56,787 nucleotides of DNA from Elusimicrobiota bacterium. GTDB lineage: Bacteria; Elusimicrobiota; Elusimicrobia; Elusimicrobiales; UBA9959. The notes beneath the pieces are model-generated. The model worked only from the letters and a program-made list of their open reading frames with translations, was not told the origin of the DNA and did no database searches. Made by a program: the position numbers and the translations under genes. The stretch spans positions 1 to 56,787 of the forward strand of contig JACQWV010000031.1 of the NCBI GenBank assembly GCA_016209085.1, written 5' to 3'. Below are positions 39,381 to 48,055 of this stretch, piece by piece. Position 1 is the stretch's first letter. Every line of letters starts with the position of its first letter.

Positions 39381-40556
39381 ATGCGGTACATGCAATTGAG
39401 TTTATTGGGATTGGTGCTGCTGGTAGTCGGATTCAGGCTGACAAACGCTCAGGAAGAATTCAAGCCGACAATGGACTTTAAAGGCTCCAGGGTCGCAATA
39501 GGCTACATTGATTCTAAATATGACGGTTCTTTCCCTGTGGGTTCTTTCCAGATGCCGGACGGGAAACTCCGGTTTAACTGGAACACGACGCCTGACATAA
39601 CCTTTGTTACAAGGATAAGTTTTAGTAATACTACCGTCGCGGGATTTGATTATTTCTATATGGACTATAAAAATTTCCTTACAGAAATATCTCCTGCTTT
39701 TAAGGACGGATTGTTTAATCCAACACTTAGACTCGGCAGAATTAAATTAGATATCGGCGAAGAGACATGGTCGGACAATTCGGTTGAAAGCATAGTTGTT
39801 TCCAATTCAGCCGGCCTGGTAAACGGCTATGATGAAGGAGCGCAACTTCACCAATCTCTCAAAAAGGATCAACTTGGTATTCCGGTGAAATGGTCTTTAA
39901 GTCTTACAAATGGCAACAAGGATACCGGAGCGGATAATCAATCAGCCAAGGCAATTTGCTTTAAAGCCGGCATTAACCCCATAAACGAATTATATATTTC
40001 AGGAAGTTATTATAATTCCGGCGAACTTCTCACTGCTGACGCGGATGTCGCTTATGCAGGACTAAAGTCCAGACCTGTGAATGCCACAGAATGGACAAGG
40101 AACATAATAGAAGTTGATATGCGCTATGATTTTAAGCCGGTAAAAGAAGACAGGCTGAATCCCGGCGCTCCTGCGTGGTCAGACAGCAAAGCGTATATCC
40201 GGACAGCGTACGGTCAATTCAAGGATGACGGCGAAGACACAGCAGCGCCGATTACTGAAGTCGCAGACAGAAAAGGCATTTACTATTTTGCAGAAGGCGG
40301 ATACAATCTTACGGAAAAAATTTACCTTGGCGGCCGGCACAGCAAAATAGAGTTTGATAAAAACGATGTTTTTGCAATATTGAACAGCGTCGCTAATGCC
40401 AATGCATACACCCGCACTTCTTTTGGAGCCGGCTACCGCTTATCAGGAAACGCTCATGCGAAATTTGAGTATGTAAAAAACTCTGAAAAAATGCAAACAG
40501 GCAGCACGGAGCCTAAAAACGATCAGATTGTTTTTTTGATTACAGCTAAGTTCTAG
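39381..40556 (+). CDS. Porin-like outer-membrane beta-barrel protein
   Basis: This 391-aa protein has a signal peptide (about 1-24, ending TNAQ-EE), alternating polar/hydrophobic strands throughout, many aromatic residues and a terminal Phe (LITAKF). Together these are typical of a 16-strand porin. It has a strong AGGAGGAAAAAT ribosome-binding site. Its place between the sensor operon and the molybdoenzyme genes suggests it admits the anionic electron acceptor across the outer membrane; that is inference. Confidence 0.75.
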   Translation: MRYMQLSLLGLVLLVVGFRLTNAQEEFKPTMDFKGSRVAIGYIDSKYDGSFPVGSFQMPDGKLRFNWNTTPDITFVTRISFSNTTVAGFDYFYMDYKNFLTEISPAFKDGLFNPTLRLGRIKLDIGEETWSDNSVESIVVSNSAGLVNGYDEGAQLHQSLKKDQLGIPVKWSLSLTNGNKDTGADNQSAKAICFKAGINPINELYISGSYYNSGELLTADADVAYAGLKSRPVNATEWTRNIIEVDMRYDFKPVKEDRLNPGAPAWSDSKAYIRTAYGQFKDDGEDTAAPITEVADRKGIYYFAEGGYNLTEKIYLGGRHSKIEFDKNDVFAILNSVANANAYTRTSFGAGYRLSGNAHAKFEYVKNSEKMQTGSTEPKNDQIVFLITAKF

Positions 40557-40627
40557 GCATACAAGCATGATGTATCTCCATATAGAAGTGAAATATTAAA
40601 ATAAATATCGTTTATACTCCTTACTTT

Positions 40628-40661
40628 ACCTGCATCCCCCTTTCTAATGGGGGATGCAGGT
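40628..40661. repeat. Perfect 13-bp-stem hairpin before the Fe-S subunit gene
   Basis: ACCTGCATCCCCC (40628-40640) pairs with GGGGGATGCAGGT (40649-40661) around an 8-nt loop. No T-run follows, so it may be a palindromic repeat or an attenuating structure between porin and oxidoreductase genes. Confidence 0.6.
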
Positions 40662-40695
40662 GGGATAACAATAATAAACGAGAAGGTGAATGTCT

Positions 40696-41550
40696 ATGGA
40701 TAATTTATTGAAAGAAAAAGTTGACCGAAAAGAATTTTTAAAAGCGGCAGGGACAGGTTTGGCTCTCGGTGTCCTTGGAACTTTACTTACAAAAGTTCAT
40801 GCTGAAGATGTTTTACCAAAAACAGGAACTAAAAAAAGGTACGCAATGGTGATTGATTTAAGAAGATGCATTGGTTGCGGCGCCTGTGCTGTTGCTTGTA
40901 AGCAAGAAAATAATGTGCCGCTTGGTTATTATAGAAAATGGGTAAAATTAGGGGAGAAGGGAAGGTATTCCAATACAAGAAATTATTATATTCCTATCTT
41001 ATGTAACCATTGCGAGGACGCGATATGCAATAGGAACTGCCCGGTGCACGCCACCTACAAGACACCGGATGGACTTACACTTATTGATTATGATAGATGT
41101 GTCGGCTGCAAATACTGTATGGTTTCTTGTCCTTACAATGTCAGATTTGCTCATCCATATAGAAAAACCGTTGATAAATGCACATTCTGCGCTCATAGGA
41201 TTAAAAAAGGGCTTGAACCGGCATGCGTGGTAACATGCATGGCAAAAGCGAGAACTTTTGGAGATATTAGCGACAAAAATACTGAAATTTCAAAAATTTT
41301 TGCTACTAATTCCATACAAGTCCTAAAGCCGGAACAAAACACAAAGCCGCATGTTTTCTATATTGGACTTGACGAAATTGTAGCGAATGCAGGAAAAGAT
41401 GATTTCAGGTATATGAAATATTATCGGAGAGATATATTGAAAGAAGAGATTAGAATAACTAAAAAAGAAGCGGAAAATCATTACAATATTTTAAAAGGTG
41501 TTAGTAATGCTGATATAGAATATGATTATCGATTAAAAAGCAATACATGA
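40696..41550 (+). CDS. Tat-type four-cluster ferredoxin subunit (TtrB/PsrB-like)
   Basis: This 284-aa protein has Cys motifs for four [4Fe-4S] clusters (CIGCGACAVACK, CNHCEDAICNRNC, CVGCKYCMVSC, CTFCAHRI ... CVVTC) and would wire the molybdoenzyme to the NrfD subunit. The N-terminus (VDRKEFLKAAGTGLALGVL) looks like a Tat signal but has Arg-Lys, not Arg-Arg. The known TtrB signal is also non-canonical (Lys-Arg). ATG 40696 sits 7 nt after AAGGTG; ATG 40690 is only 1 nt from it. Gene order B-C-A matches ttr and srd operons. Confidence 0.88.
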   Translation: MDNLLKEKVDRKEFLKAAGTGLALGVLGTLLTKVHAEDVLPKTGTKKRYAMVIDLRRCIGCGACAVACKQENNVPLGYYRKWVKLGEKGRYSNTRNYYIPILCNHCEDAICNRNCPVHATYKTPDGLTLIDYDRCVGCKYCMVSCPYNVRFAHPYRKTVDKCTFCAHRIKKGLEPACVVTCMAKARTFGDISDKNTEISKIFATNSIQVLKPEQNTKPHVFYIGLDEIVANAGKDDFRYMKYYRRDILKEEIRITKKEAENHYNILKGVSNADIEYDYRLKSNT

Positions 41551-41604
41551 GATTCTTTCTTGGGAGAAGAATGACCTGAAAGTGAAAAAAGGAGGAACGC
41601 TGAA

Positions 41605-42522
41605 ATGGAAAAAATTATTTATAGCGTATCACATGAAATAACATTATCCACAAATATTGCTACTTATTTCTTTTTAACCGGCGTAAGCGCTGCATCTTTT
41701 ATTATTTCTTCATTAGCATATGTTTTCGGTATAGAGAAATATAAACCTTGCGGCAAATTGGGCGCAGTGGTCGCTTTTATTGTGTTGACAGTAGCACCAC
41801 TATTTCTGATTATTGACCTGCTTCAGCCAATGAGGTTTATTCATTTATTCTATATGTTTAATTTCAAATCACCAGTTACTTGGGGAACTATTCTTCTCAT
41901 TTTGTATCCATTAAACTGCCTGATATATATGTATGCTATTTATACGGATAAGAAACCAATGACAAAATTTTTTGGCAGTCTGGGTATTCCATTAGCAGTT
42001 GCCGTGCATGGTTATACGGGTTTCATTTTAGCATTAGCCAAAGGTATCGCTCTTTGGAACACGCCGCTAATGCCTATTTATTTCTTAATCTCGGCAATGG
42101 TTTCCGGAACCGCGTTGTTAATAATATTAGCCGTGTTAAAGGAAAGATACCTGGGTAATGTGGAAATAATTAATAGATATTTTCCTAAGATAGAAGATGA
42201 TATTATTCATGATTTAAGAAAAATGTTGGTAATATTCATTGGTGTTGATTTATTTGTCACTTTTTCTGATGTGCTCTTGTTATTCTATTCTACTCCGGAA
42301 AATTATACCGCGGCACGACTTCTTCTGAAAGGACCTTTCAGCACAATGTTTCTGTATGGGGAAGTCCTGTTAGGAATGATTATCCCGTCTATTATTTTTG
42401 TCACTCCCGGGTTGAAAAAAAATATCCGGTTAATAACGGCATCGTCTATTTTAGTCCTTATTGGAATATGGTTTATGAGATATGTCACTGTGGTAGCAGG
42501 ACAATATGTGCCATTAATGTAA
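41605..42522 (+). CDS. NrfD-family quinol-interacting membrane subunit (TtrC/PsrC-like)
   Basis: This 305-aa protein has about eight membrane segments in the NrfD/PsrC pattern and would take electrons from quinol and pass them to the Fe-S subunit. It has a strong GGAGGAACG ribosome-binding site. The Mo-subunit ATG follows 14 nt after its stop. The length is shorter than TtrC (about 340) and closer to PsrC/NrfD, so tetrathionate specificity should not be assumed. Confidence 0.85.
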   Translation: MEKIIYSVSHEITLSTNIATYFFLTGVSAASFIISSLAYVFGIEKYKPCGKLGAVVAFIVLTVAPLFLIIDLLQPMRFIHLFYMFNFKSPVTWGTILLILYPLNCLIYMYAIYTDKKPMTKFFGSLGIPLAVAVHGYTGFILALAKGIALWNTPLMPIYFLISAMVSGTALLIILAVLKERYLGNVEIINRYFPKIEDDIIHDLRKMLVIFIGVDLFVTFSDVLLLFYSTPENYTAARLLLKGPFSTMFLYGEVLLGMIIPSIIFVTPGLKKNIRLITASSILVLIGIWFMRYVTVVAGQYVPLM

Positions 42523-42536
42523 GGAGGGATAAAAAC

Positions 42537-44981
42537 ATGTCTAACTTAACAAGAAGAGAATTTTTAGGAATTGCGGGAACAACAGCGGGGATATTGGTTG
42601 CCGGTAAAAAAGTTGTTTCAGCATTGAAAAAAGAACCAGTGGGAAAATCAAAAAATTACAAAGAAGAATGGATACCTTCTTGTTGTAATATGTGCGGCGG
42701 ACAGTGTGGAATACTCGCCCGTGTTGTAGACGGCAAAGTAGTAAAAATTGAACCTAACCCGCATAATCCAAACAATTTTTCTAACAACTCAGAGGACTTT
42801 TTTAAGAACCACTTAAAAGAAGGCGGGTTAATCTGTCCTAAAGGCAATGCGGGTATTGCCACTTTATATGACCCGGACAGAGTGAAAACACCGCTGAAAA
42901 GAACCAATCCGCAAAAAGGGATTGGTGTTGACCCAAAGTTTGTGCCTATTTCCTGGGATGAAGCATATTCGGAAATAGTTTTACGGCTAAAAAAACTGCG
43001 TAATAACGGTGAAGCGCATAAACTGGTCTGGTTTTCGGAAGACCATTCATTCACACATATCCAGGGCGACTTCTGTAAACTCTACGGCACGCCAAATTAT
43101 TCAAATCATGCTAATTTGTGTGATACAGGCAGAAAAGCATCTTTTAAGATAATTATGGGTGATGAAAGACCACTATGTGATTTTATTAACTCTAAATATA
43201 TTTTACTTTTCGGTTGGAATCCGCTTTCAGCACTGAAATGGAGTCATTTAGGTAGAATTATCCCACGAGCAATGGAGAAAGGAGCAAAACTTGTTGTTGT
43301 TGACCCGTATTTAAGTGGAACAGCAGCAAAATCGCAGGAATGGATACCTATCAGACCTTCTACAGATGGCGCTATGGCTCTGGCAATGGCAAATATAATT
43401 ATCAGAGAGAATTTACAGGATATGACATTTATTGATGAGTGGACTACAGGCTTTGAGCATTATAAAGAATATGTCAAAAACAAAACGCCAAAATGGGCTG
43501 AAAAAATTACAAGCGTTCCAGCAAAAACGATTGAACGTATCGCAATAGAATTTGCCACAACAAAACCAGCGATTGTGGATGTCTGGTCAGGCCCGGGTCA
43601 GCATTCAAATGGCGTATATAGTAGTTGGGCGATTGGCTTGCTTGCAGCACTCACAGGCCAGATTGAAAAACCGGGAACATTGGTTATTCCAAATAAAAAA
43701 GGTAATAAGCATATTGGAGTTCATCCTGATGAGACGGCAGAAAAATCACTCAAAGAAAAACGACTTGACTTTGGTAAAGACAAATATCCTTATTTTCATT
43801 CTTCAGGTGTTTATGCGGAGAGTTTCAAGAACATTGCCGAAGGAAAAGGTCCTTATCAACCCAAAATGGCGATGATTATTTTTCAGAATGTTCTGATGTC
43901 ACTACCGGGAACAGAGACAATTGCTAAGGCATTATCTAAACTTGAATTTGTAGTTGTAAACGATATATTCCTTTCTGAGACAGCCCTGTTTGCCGATATT
44001 GTAATTCCTGGAACTACGTATTTAGAAAGATATGATTTGAATACTCATTGGGTAACTTGGCCAGCGCTTGGATTAAGGCAGCCGATAGTAAAACCTATTT
44101 TTAATCAACCGGCAGAGTATGAATTTGTCTGTGAACTTGGTCGCCGACTTAAATTAAAAGAAAAAGACGGGAAAGACTTTTTCTGGAATGGAGAAATGTC
44201 AGGAAATCGTATTTCAGATAAAACCAAGTGGTATGAAGAATTCCTTTCAAAAGAATTAAAAGAGGGAGAACCCAAAATTACACTTGAAGAATTAAAGAAA
44301 TTACCAGGTGCAGTATGGGTCAGTGCAAAAGGAACTGCGTATGAAAAACATAAGAAAACAATTCCAACTGATAAATTAAAAGATACTATTACAGAAGGGG
44401 TGATTATTTACAGCACAAAAAAAGATGGCAAAAAAGACAAGCAAATTGGGTTCTTAAAAGATGGCGTTCCCACAAGAGGATTTTGGACACCAACCGGAAA
44501 AATACAATTTTATGAGGAAAAACATAAAGACAAAAAAGATGCTAATGGCAAGCCACTATCTCCCTTGCCTGAATATTGTCCTCGGAACTGGCAGCCGGAT
44601 GAAAAGTATCCTCTATATTTAATCAACTGGAAAGAAGCATCGCATACTCATACACGAACACATAATAATCCTTATCTTGTAGAATTAAAACCAGAAAATC
44701 CATTAATGATAAATACTGATACGGCAATAAAAATGGGCATCAGGGATGGGGATATTGTCTGGGTTGAATCACCTTATGGAAAAGTTAAAGCAAAAGCAAA
44801 AATAACAGAAGGAATGCATCCTGAAGTTGTTGGCTTGCAACATGGTTTTGGCCATTGGGCATTAGGTAACATTGCAAAAGGGCGCGGAACAAGCGATGCT
44901 TTTTTAAGACCAACTGTTTCCTGCGCTCTTTCCGGTCAGGCCCTGCATAAAGAATGTTGTGTAAAAGTATATAAAGGATAA
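42537..44981 (+). CDS. Molybdopterin oxidoreductase catalytic subunit (Ttr/Srd/Arr/Psr-like)
   Basis: This 814-aa DMSO-reductase-family enzyme has a canonical Tat signal (LTRREFLGIAGTTAG), an N-terminal [4Fe-4S] motif CCNMCGGQC followed by the fourth Cys in GLICPKGNAG, and molybdopterin-binding regions (GWNPLSALKWSHLG; ADIVIPGTTYLERYD). LCDTGRKA provides a likely Cys ligand to Mo, as in Psr/Phs, Ttr and Arr enzymes. It is shorter than TtrA (about 1000 aa). The B-C-A order and the PhnD-like sensor favour an anion reductase for tetrathionate, selenate, arsenate or polysulfide. The substrate cannot be settled from sequence. No TorD-like chaperone gene is adjacent. AAGGAGGG precedes ATG 42537. 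Confidence 0.88.
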   Translation: MSNLTRREFLGIAGTTAGILVAGKKVVSALKKEPVGKSKNYKEEWIPSCCNMCGGQCGILARVVDGKVVKIEPNPHNPNNFSNNSEDFFKNHLKEGGLICPKGNAGIATLYDPDRVKTPLKRTNPQKGIGVDPKFVPISWDEAYSEIVLRLKKLRNNGEAHKLVWFSEDHSFTHIQGDFCKLYGTPNYSNHANLCDTGRKASFKIIMGDERPLCDFINSKYILLFGWNPLSALKWSHLGRIIPRAMEKGAKLVVVDPYLSGTAAKSQEWIPIRPSTDGAMALAMANIIIRENLQDMTFIDEWTTGFEHYKEYVKNKTPKWAEKITSVPAKTIERIAIEFATTKPAIVDVWSGPGQHSNGVYSSWAIGLLAALTGQIEKPGTLVIPNKKGNKHIGVHPDETAEKSLKEKRLDFGKDKYPYFHSSGVYAESFKNIAEGKGPYQPKMAMIIFQNVLMSLPGTETIAKALSKLEFVVVNDIFLSETALFADIVIPGTTYLERYDLNTHWVTWPALGLRQPIVKPIFNQPAEYEFVCELGRRLKLKEKDGKDFFWNGEMSGNRISDKTKWYEEFLSKELKEGEPKITLEELKKLPGAVWVSAKGTAYEKHKKTIPTDKLKDTITEGVIIYSTKKDGKKDKQIGFLKDGVPTRGFWTPTGKIQFYEEKHKDKKDANGKPLSPLPEYCPRNWQPDEKYPLYLINWKEASHTHTRTHNNPYLVELKPENPLMINTDTAIKMGIRDGDIVWVESPYGKVKAKAKITEGMHPEVVGLQHGFGHWALGNIAKGRGTSDAFLRPTVSCALSGQALHKECCVKVYKG

Positions 44982-45014
44982 GTCAAAGGGATAAAGGTAA
45001 TGTAGAAATGTAGT

Positions 45015-45068
45015 CGCAGGCTTTTCCGCCACACAGCACGGCGGATCAGCCTCTGGCTGAAGCCTGCG
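45015..45068. repeat. Cloverleaf palindrome, second three-way junction
   Basis: CGCAGGCTT (45015-45023) pairs with AAGCCTGCG (45060-45068) around two hairpins, TCCGCC-9-GGCGGA and CAGCC-TCT-GGCTG. The MITE at 45068-45190 is inserted at its right edge. After the duplicated target the palindrome resumes with CGTGGCGCC-ATA-GGCGCCACG (45198-45218). Confidence 0.7.
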
Positions 45069-45198
45069 TAAATCCTCACTGAACACCGTTATGTCAGGCA
45101 AAAATGTAGGGGCTCAATTCATTGAGCCCGAAAAATATGCGGGTCGGATGAATCCGACCCCTACACCAACGGCGTTGACTGAATACTTACAAGCCTGC
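45060..45198. mobile_element. MITE-like element copy B with 8-bp target duplication
   Basis: The 123-bp element (45068-45190) begins GTAAATCCTCACTGAACACC and ends GTTGACTGAATACTTAC, imperfect terminal inverted repeats. AAGCCTGC flanks it at 45060-45067 and 45191-45198. Its first 89 bp equal 14297-14385. The interior carries a GTAGGGG...CCCCTAC palindrome and no ORF. Confidence 0.85.
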
Positions 45199-45276
45199 GT
45201 GGCGCCATAGGCGCCACGGCTACCATAAGTCAGACTAAACTATTACGGTCTGCGTATATAAAGCATAGGAGGAAAT

Positions 45277-45426
45277 ATGAATTTTTTCACACAGGAGTGG
45301 ATGCTTGTCATTTTGTTGTGCGTTCTGCTTTTCGGAGCCAATAAATTGCCTGAACTGGGTAAGGCATTTGGAAATACGATAAAAGAATTTAAAAAATCCA
45401 TGAAAGAAATTGATTCCGAAAAATGA
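45277..45426 (+). CDS. tatA: Sec-independent protein translocase TatA/TatE
   Basis: This 49-aa protein has one membrane segment (about 8-20) followed by FGANKLPELGKAFGNTIKEFKK, the TatA/E amphipathic helix with its FG hinge. It forms the Tat pore that exports folded cofactor-loaded proteins, such as the molybdoenzyme encoded just upstream. It is short but complete for minimal TatA/E proteins. AGGAGGAAAT is a strong ribosome-binding site. The partner tatC next door is broken, so a working TatC must come from elsewhere. Confidence 0.9.
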   Translation: MNFFTQEWMLVILLCVLLFGANKLPELGKAFGNTIKEFKKSMKEIDSEK

Positions 45427-45434
45427 GTATGTGA

Positions 45435-45778
45435 ATGGATAATGAGCTGACACTGATAGAGCATGTTTCAGAGCTGCGCAGGAGAATTATAATTTCTCTG
45501 GTCTGTCTTGGCGCGGGCACAGTAGTCGTTTTTCCTTTTTCTTCTTATTTTCTTCACATCCTGAAAATACCGGCAAAAGGCGCAATTGACAAATTTGTTT
45601 TTTTAGTCCTGAGGAATCTTTCTTGATTTATATGCGCATTTGCATACTCGGGGCTTTTGCCTGCTCAATGCCTGTGATTGTCTATCAAATATGGGCATTT
45701 ATAAAACCTGCTTTAAATGAAAAGGTTGGTAAATTTACCGGTTATTTTGTCATATCCTGCTCTACTGCTTTAATATAG
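45435..45778 (+). pseudogene. tatC: tatC fragment, frameshifted and truncated
   Basis: Frame 1 gives MDNELTLIEHVSELRRRIII, the TatC start, and stops at 45626. The next frame continues with SPEESFLIYMRICILGAF and MPVIVYQIWAFIKPAL, the following TatC segment, so one base is missing or extra at the T7 run near 45600. Coding ends at TAG 45776-45778 after about 115 of the usual 240-250 residues. The remaining TatC is absent and mobA-like sequence follows. Sequencing error could explain the homopolymer shift but not the missing half. Confidence 0.8.
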
Positions 45779-46086
45779 AATTAATTAAATATATGAAAAA
45801 GAGTTGCAATGGATTTTATGTTGTTGTTCCAAAATTGAAATTTAGATATGAGACATTACACGCCATTTATTCCAAAGATTGCATTGGAACTATTGAAACC
45901 CAATTAAAAAAGAATAATCTTAAAATCACAGATTTTTTCCAAAATGTTAAAACAAAAGAAATTACAGCTGATATCATAAAAAAATTTGATCCCGCGTTTT
46001 TATCGTTTTTTAACATAAATACACCGTTTAATTATCGCAAAGCATTGAAAATTGCAGAAACTAAATCTTTCGAGTGTTTACCCTAA
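45769..46086 (+). pseudogene. mobA: mobA 3' fragment (molybdenum cofactor guanylyltransferase)
   Basis: The open frame (ATG at 45793, readable from about 45769) matches the C-terminal half of MobA: GFYVVVPKLKF, LHAIYSKDCIGTIE, a KNNLKITDFF-type helix and the terminal SFFNINTPFNYRKAL. The N-terminal GTP-binding half, with its LAGG-x-S-x-RMG loop, is absent. MobA would attach GMP to molybdopterin, which a DMSO-reductase-type enzyme requires. The fragment cannot do this alone. It abuts the tatC fragment, pointing to a deletion between two adjacent genes or to misassembly. Confidence 0.75.
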
Positions 46087-46162
46087 CGTTGTTGAGGCTA
46101 TGGTTAAACACCGACAGGGCAGCGGTGGAAACGCTTCTGCCTCCCGGAACTTGGAAAGAAAG

Positions 46163-47098
46163 ATGAAAACATTAAACAATATAGACAAATTTGGAAGAAT
46201 TCATTCCTACTTAAGAGTATCACTAACAGATAAATGCAATCTCTCTTGTAAATATTGCAATCCCCCGGAATTCCGCGCCAGACCTCCTTTAAAATCAAAA
46301 GAAATCGTCAAAATAATAAAAATTTTAAGCGATTTTGGGATAACAAAGGTCAGATTTACCGGCGGAGAACCTCTTTTAAGAAGCGATTTATTTGACATAT
46401 TGAATGAAATAAAAAAGATAAAGAAAATATGCCTCACTACAAACGGCCTTCTTTTAAGAAAAAAAATCCATAAATTGAAGATTTCAGGATTAGATTCCAT
46501 AAATGTAAGCCTGGATAGTTTATATCCTGAAAGATTCAAACAAATTACTGGAAAAGATAATTTCATGGATGTTATAGACGGTATTAATGCTGCAATATCA
46601 AATGGCATAAATGTAAAAGTGAATTGTGTAGCCTTAAAGGATTTGACAAACCATGAGATTGACAAATTTATTGTGTTTTCTGCCGACAACTCAATAGATG
46701 TGAGATTTATTGAATTAATGCCTTTCTGCTCAAAGAATTTCATAAACGCAAATTTTATGCCTGTATCTGAAATCAAAAAATACGTTCTCTCAAAATATCA
46801 AATTACATCAGTCTGTATGGACGGCGTGGCGAAAATGTATGAGATATTCAATGCCAAAATAGGTTTTATTTCCCCAATATCTCATCCTTTCTGTTTTTCC
46901 TGCAACAGATTAAGATTGTCTTCCGATGGCATCTTGTATCGCTGCTTATTTGATATAAATGGTTTTAATATGAAAAATTATGCTAAAACCAGAGATATAG
47001 AACATAAATTAAAGAAATATTTAGAAGAAAAAAAGGAAAGCCATAATATAAATAATAAAATCTCATCTAAAATTTCAATGAGATTTATTGGAGGATGA
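46163..47098 (+). CDS. moaA: GTP 3',8-cyclase MoaA
   Basis: MoaA is a radical SAM enzyme that with MoaC converts GTP to cyclic pyranopterin, the first step of molybdenum cofactor synthesis. The 311-aa protein has DKCNLSCKYC near residue 21 for the first cluster, RFTGGEPLLR, and the C-terminal second-cluster motif CFSCNRLRLSSDG ... C. It lacks the usual GG terminus and ends FIGG, close to the canonical tail. The ATG at 46163 (MKTLNNIDKFGRIHSYLR) is preferred to the TTG at 46052, which would read through a repeat. Confidence 0.93.
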   Translation: MKTLNNIDKFGRIHSYLRVSLTDKCNLSCKYCNPPEFRARPPLKSKEIVKIIKILSDFGITKVRFTGGEPLLRSDLFDILNEIKKIKKICLTTNGLLLRKKIHKLKISGLDSINVSLDSLYPERFKQITGKDNFMDVIDGINAAISNGINVKVNCVALKDLTNHEIDKFIVFSADNSIDVRFIELMPFCSKNFINANFMPVSEIKKYVLSKYQITSVCMDGVAKMYEIFNAKIGFISPISHPFCFSCNRLRLSSDGILYRCLFDINGFNMKNYAKTRDIEHKLKKYLEEKKESHNINNKISSKISMRFIGG

Positions 47099-48010
47099 AT
47101 GATAGATATTTCAAATAAATACAAGACTTTAAGAACAGCTAAAGCTTGTGCAATGATTTATACCTCGCCTAAAATAATAAAAATGATAAGAGACAAAAAG
47201 ATAGAAAAAGGCGACACACTTGAGACTGCCAGAATAGCCGGTATCATCGGAGGGAAAAAAACATGGGAAATAATACCTTATTGTCATCAGATACCAATTG
47301 ACAACATAAAAGTAGATTTTGAAATACTAAAAGACCATATTAAAATAACAGCCGCTGCTACGGCTATATGGAAAACAGGCGTAGAAATGGAAGCTCTGGT
47401 TTCTGCAAGCATTGCCGCTTTAACCATATACGATATGATAAAGCCTTTAAATGCGGTATGCCAGATAAGAGAAATAAAACTGATAGAGAAAAAGGGCGGA
47501 AAATCTGATTTACAAAAAGATTTCCAAATAAATATAAACGCGGCGGTGTTGGTTTGTTCAGACTCTGTTTATAATGAAGAGAAAAAAGATAAATCAGGCT
47601 TGTTGATAAAAGAAATATTGTCTGATTATAAAAATGTAAAAATAAAAGACTATAAAATTCTGCCGGATGAAAAAGAAATAATAAAAAATAAAATATTGGA
47701 GTGGTGTAATAAAAAAATTGATATTGTATTGATAACAGGAGGGACGGGTTTAGGACCAAGAGATACAACAACTGAATCTCTGAAAGAAATAATAGGAAAA
47801 GATATACCCGGTATATCTGAGGCAATGAGGAGTTTTGGTCAGGAAAGAACGCCGTATTCTATGTTGTCCAGAGGGATATGCGGGATGATAAAGAAAACCC
47901 TGATTATATCACTTCCAGGCAGTTCAAAAGGTGTGAAAGAATCGTTGTCAGCTATATTGCCAGGAGTTTTTCATTCTTTTTTGATGATTGAAGGAAAAGG
48001 ACATAAATAG
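47099..48010 (+). CDS. MoaC-MoaB fusion protein
   Basis: This 303-aa protein joins MoaC (about 1-138: MIDISNKYKTLRTAKA, PYCHQIPID, TGVEMEALV), cyclic pyranopterin monophosphate synthase, to a MoaB/MogA-type domain (about 145-303: AAVLVCSDSV, TGGTGLGPRDTTTESL, SLPGSSKGV), which adenylylates molybdopterin. Fusion of an early and a late step is known but uncommon. It starts at the base after the moaA stop, so the genes are coupled. Confidence 0.92.
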   Translation: MIDISNKYKTLRTAKACAMIYTSPKIIKMIRDKKIEKGDTLETARIAGIIGGKKTWEIIPYCHQIPIDNIKVDFEILKDHIKITAAATAIWKTGVEMEALVSASIAALTIYDMIKPLNAVCQIREIKLIEKKGGKSDLQKDFQININAAVLVCSDSVYNEEKKDKSGLLIKEILSDYKNVKIKDYKILPDEKEIIKNKILEWCNKKIDIVLITGGTGLGPRDTTTESLKEIIGKDIPGISEAMRSFGQERTPYSMLSRGICGMIKKTLIISLPGSSKGVKESLSAILPGVFHSFLMIEGKGHK

Positions 48011-48035
48011 GGTATAGGGTGTAGGGGATAGGGAA
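48008..48035. repeat. Heptamer array H10
   Basis: Four clean units lie in tandem: TAGGGTA, TAGGGTG, TAGGGGA and TAGGGAA. The first contains the moaCB stop codon. Confidence 0.85.
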
Positions 48036-48055
48036 AAAGAGATACAGGAAAAGAA

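Noticed and set aside
46085-46160. Extra N-terminal sequence of moaA (start at 46052) or a fourth 48-bp element
   Set aside because: Only the word CATAGCCTC (inverted) is shared with the 48-bp element, and the extension precedes a normal MoaA start at 46163.
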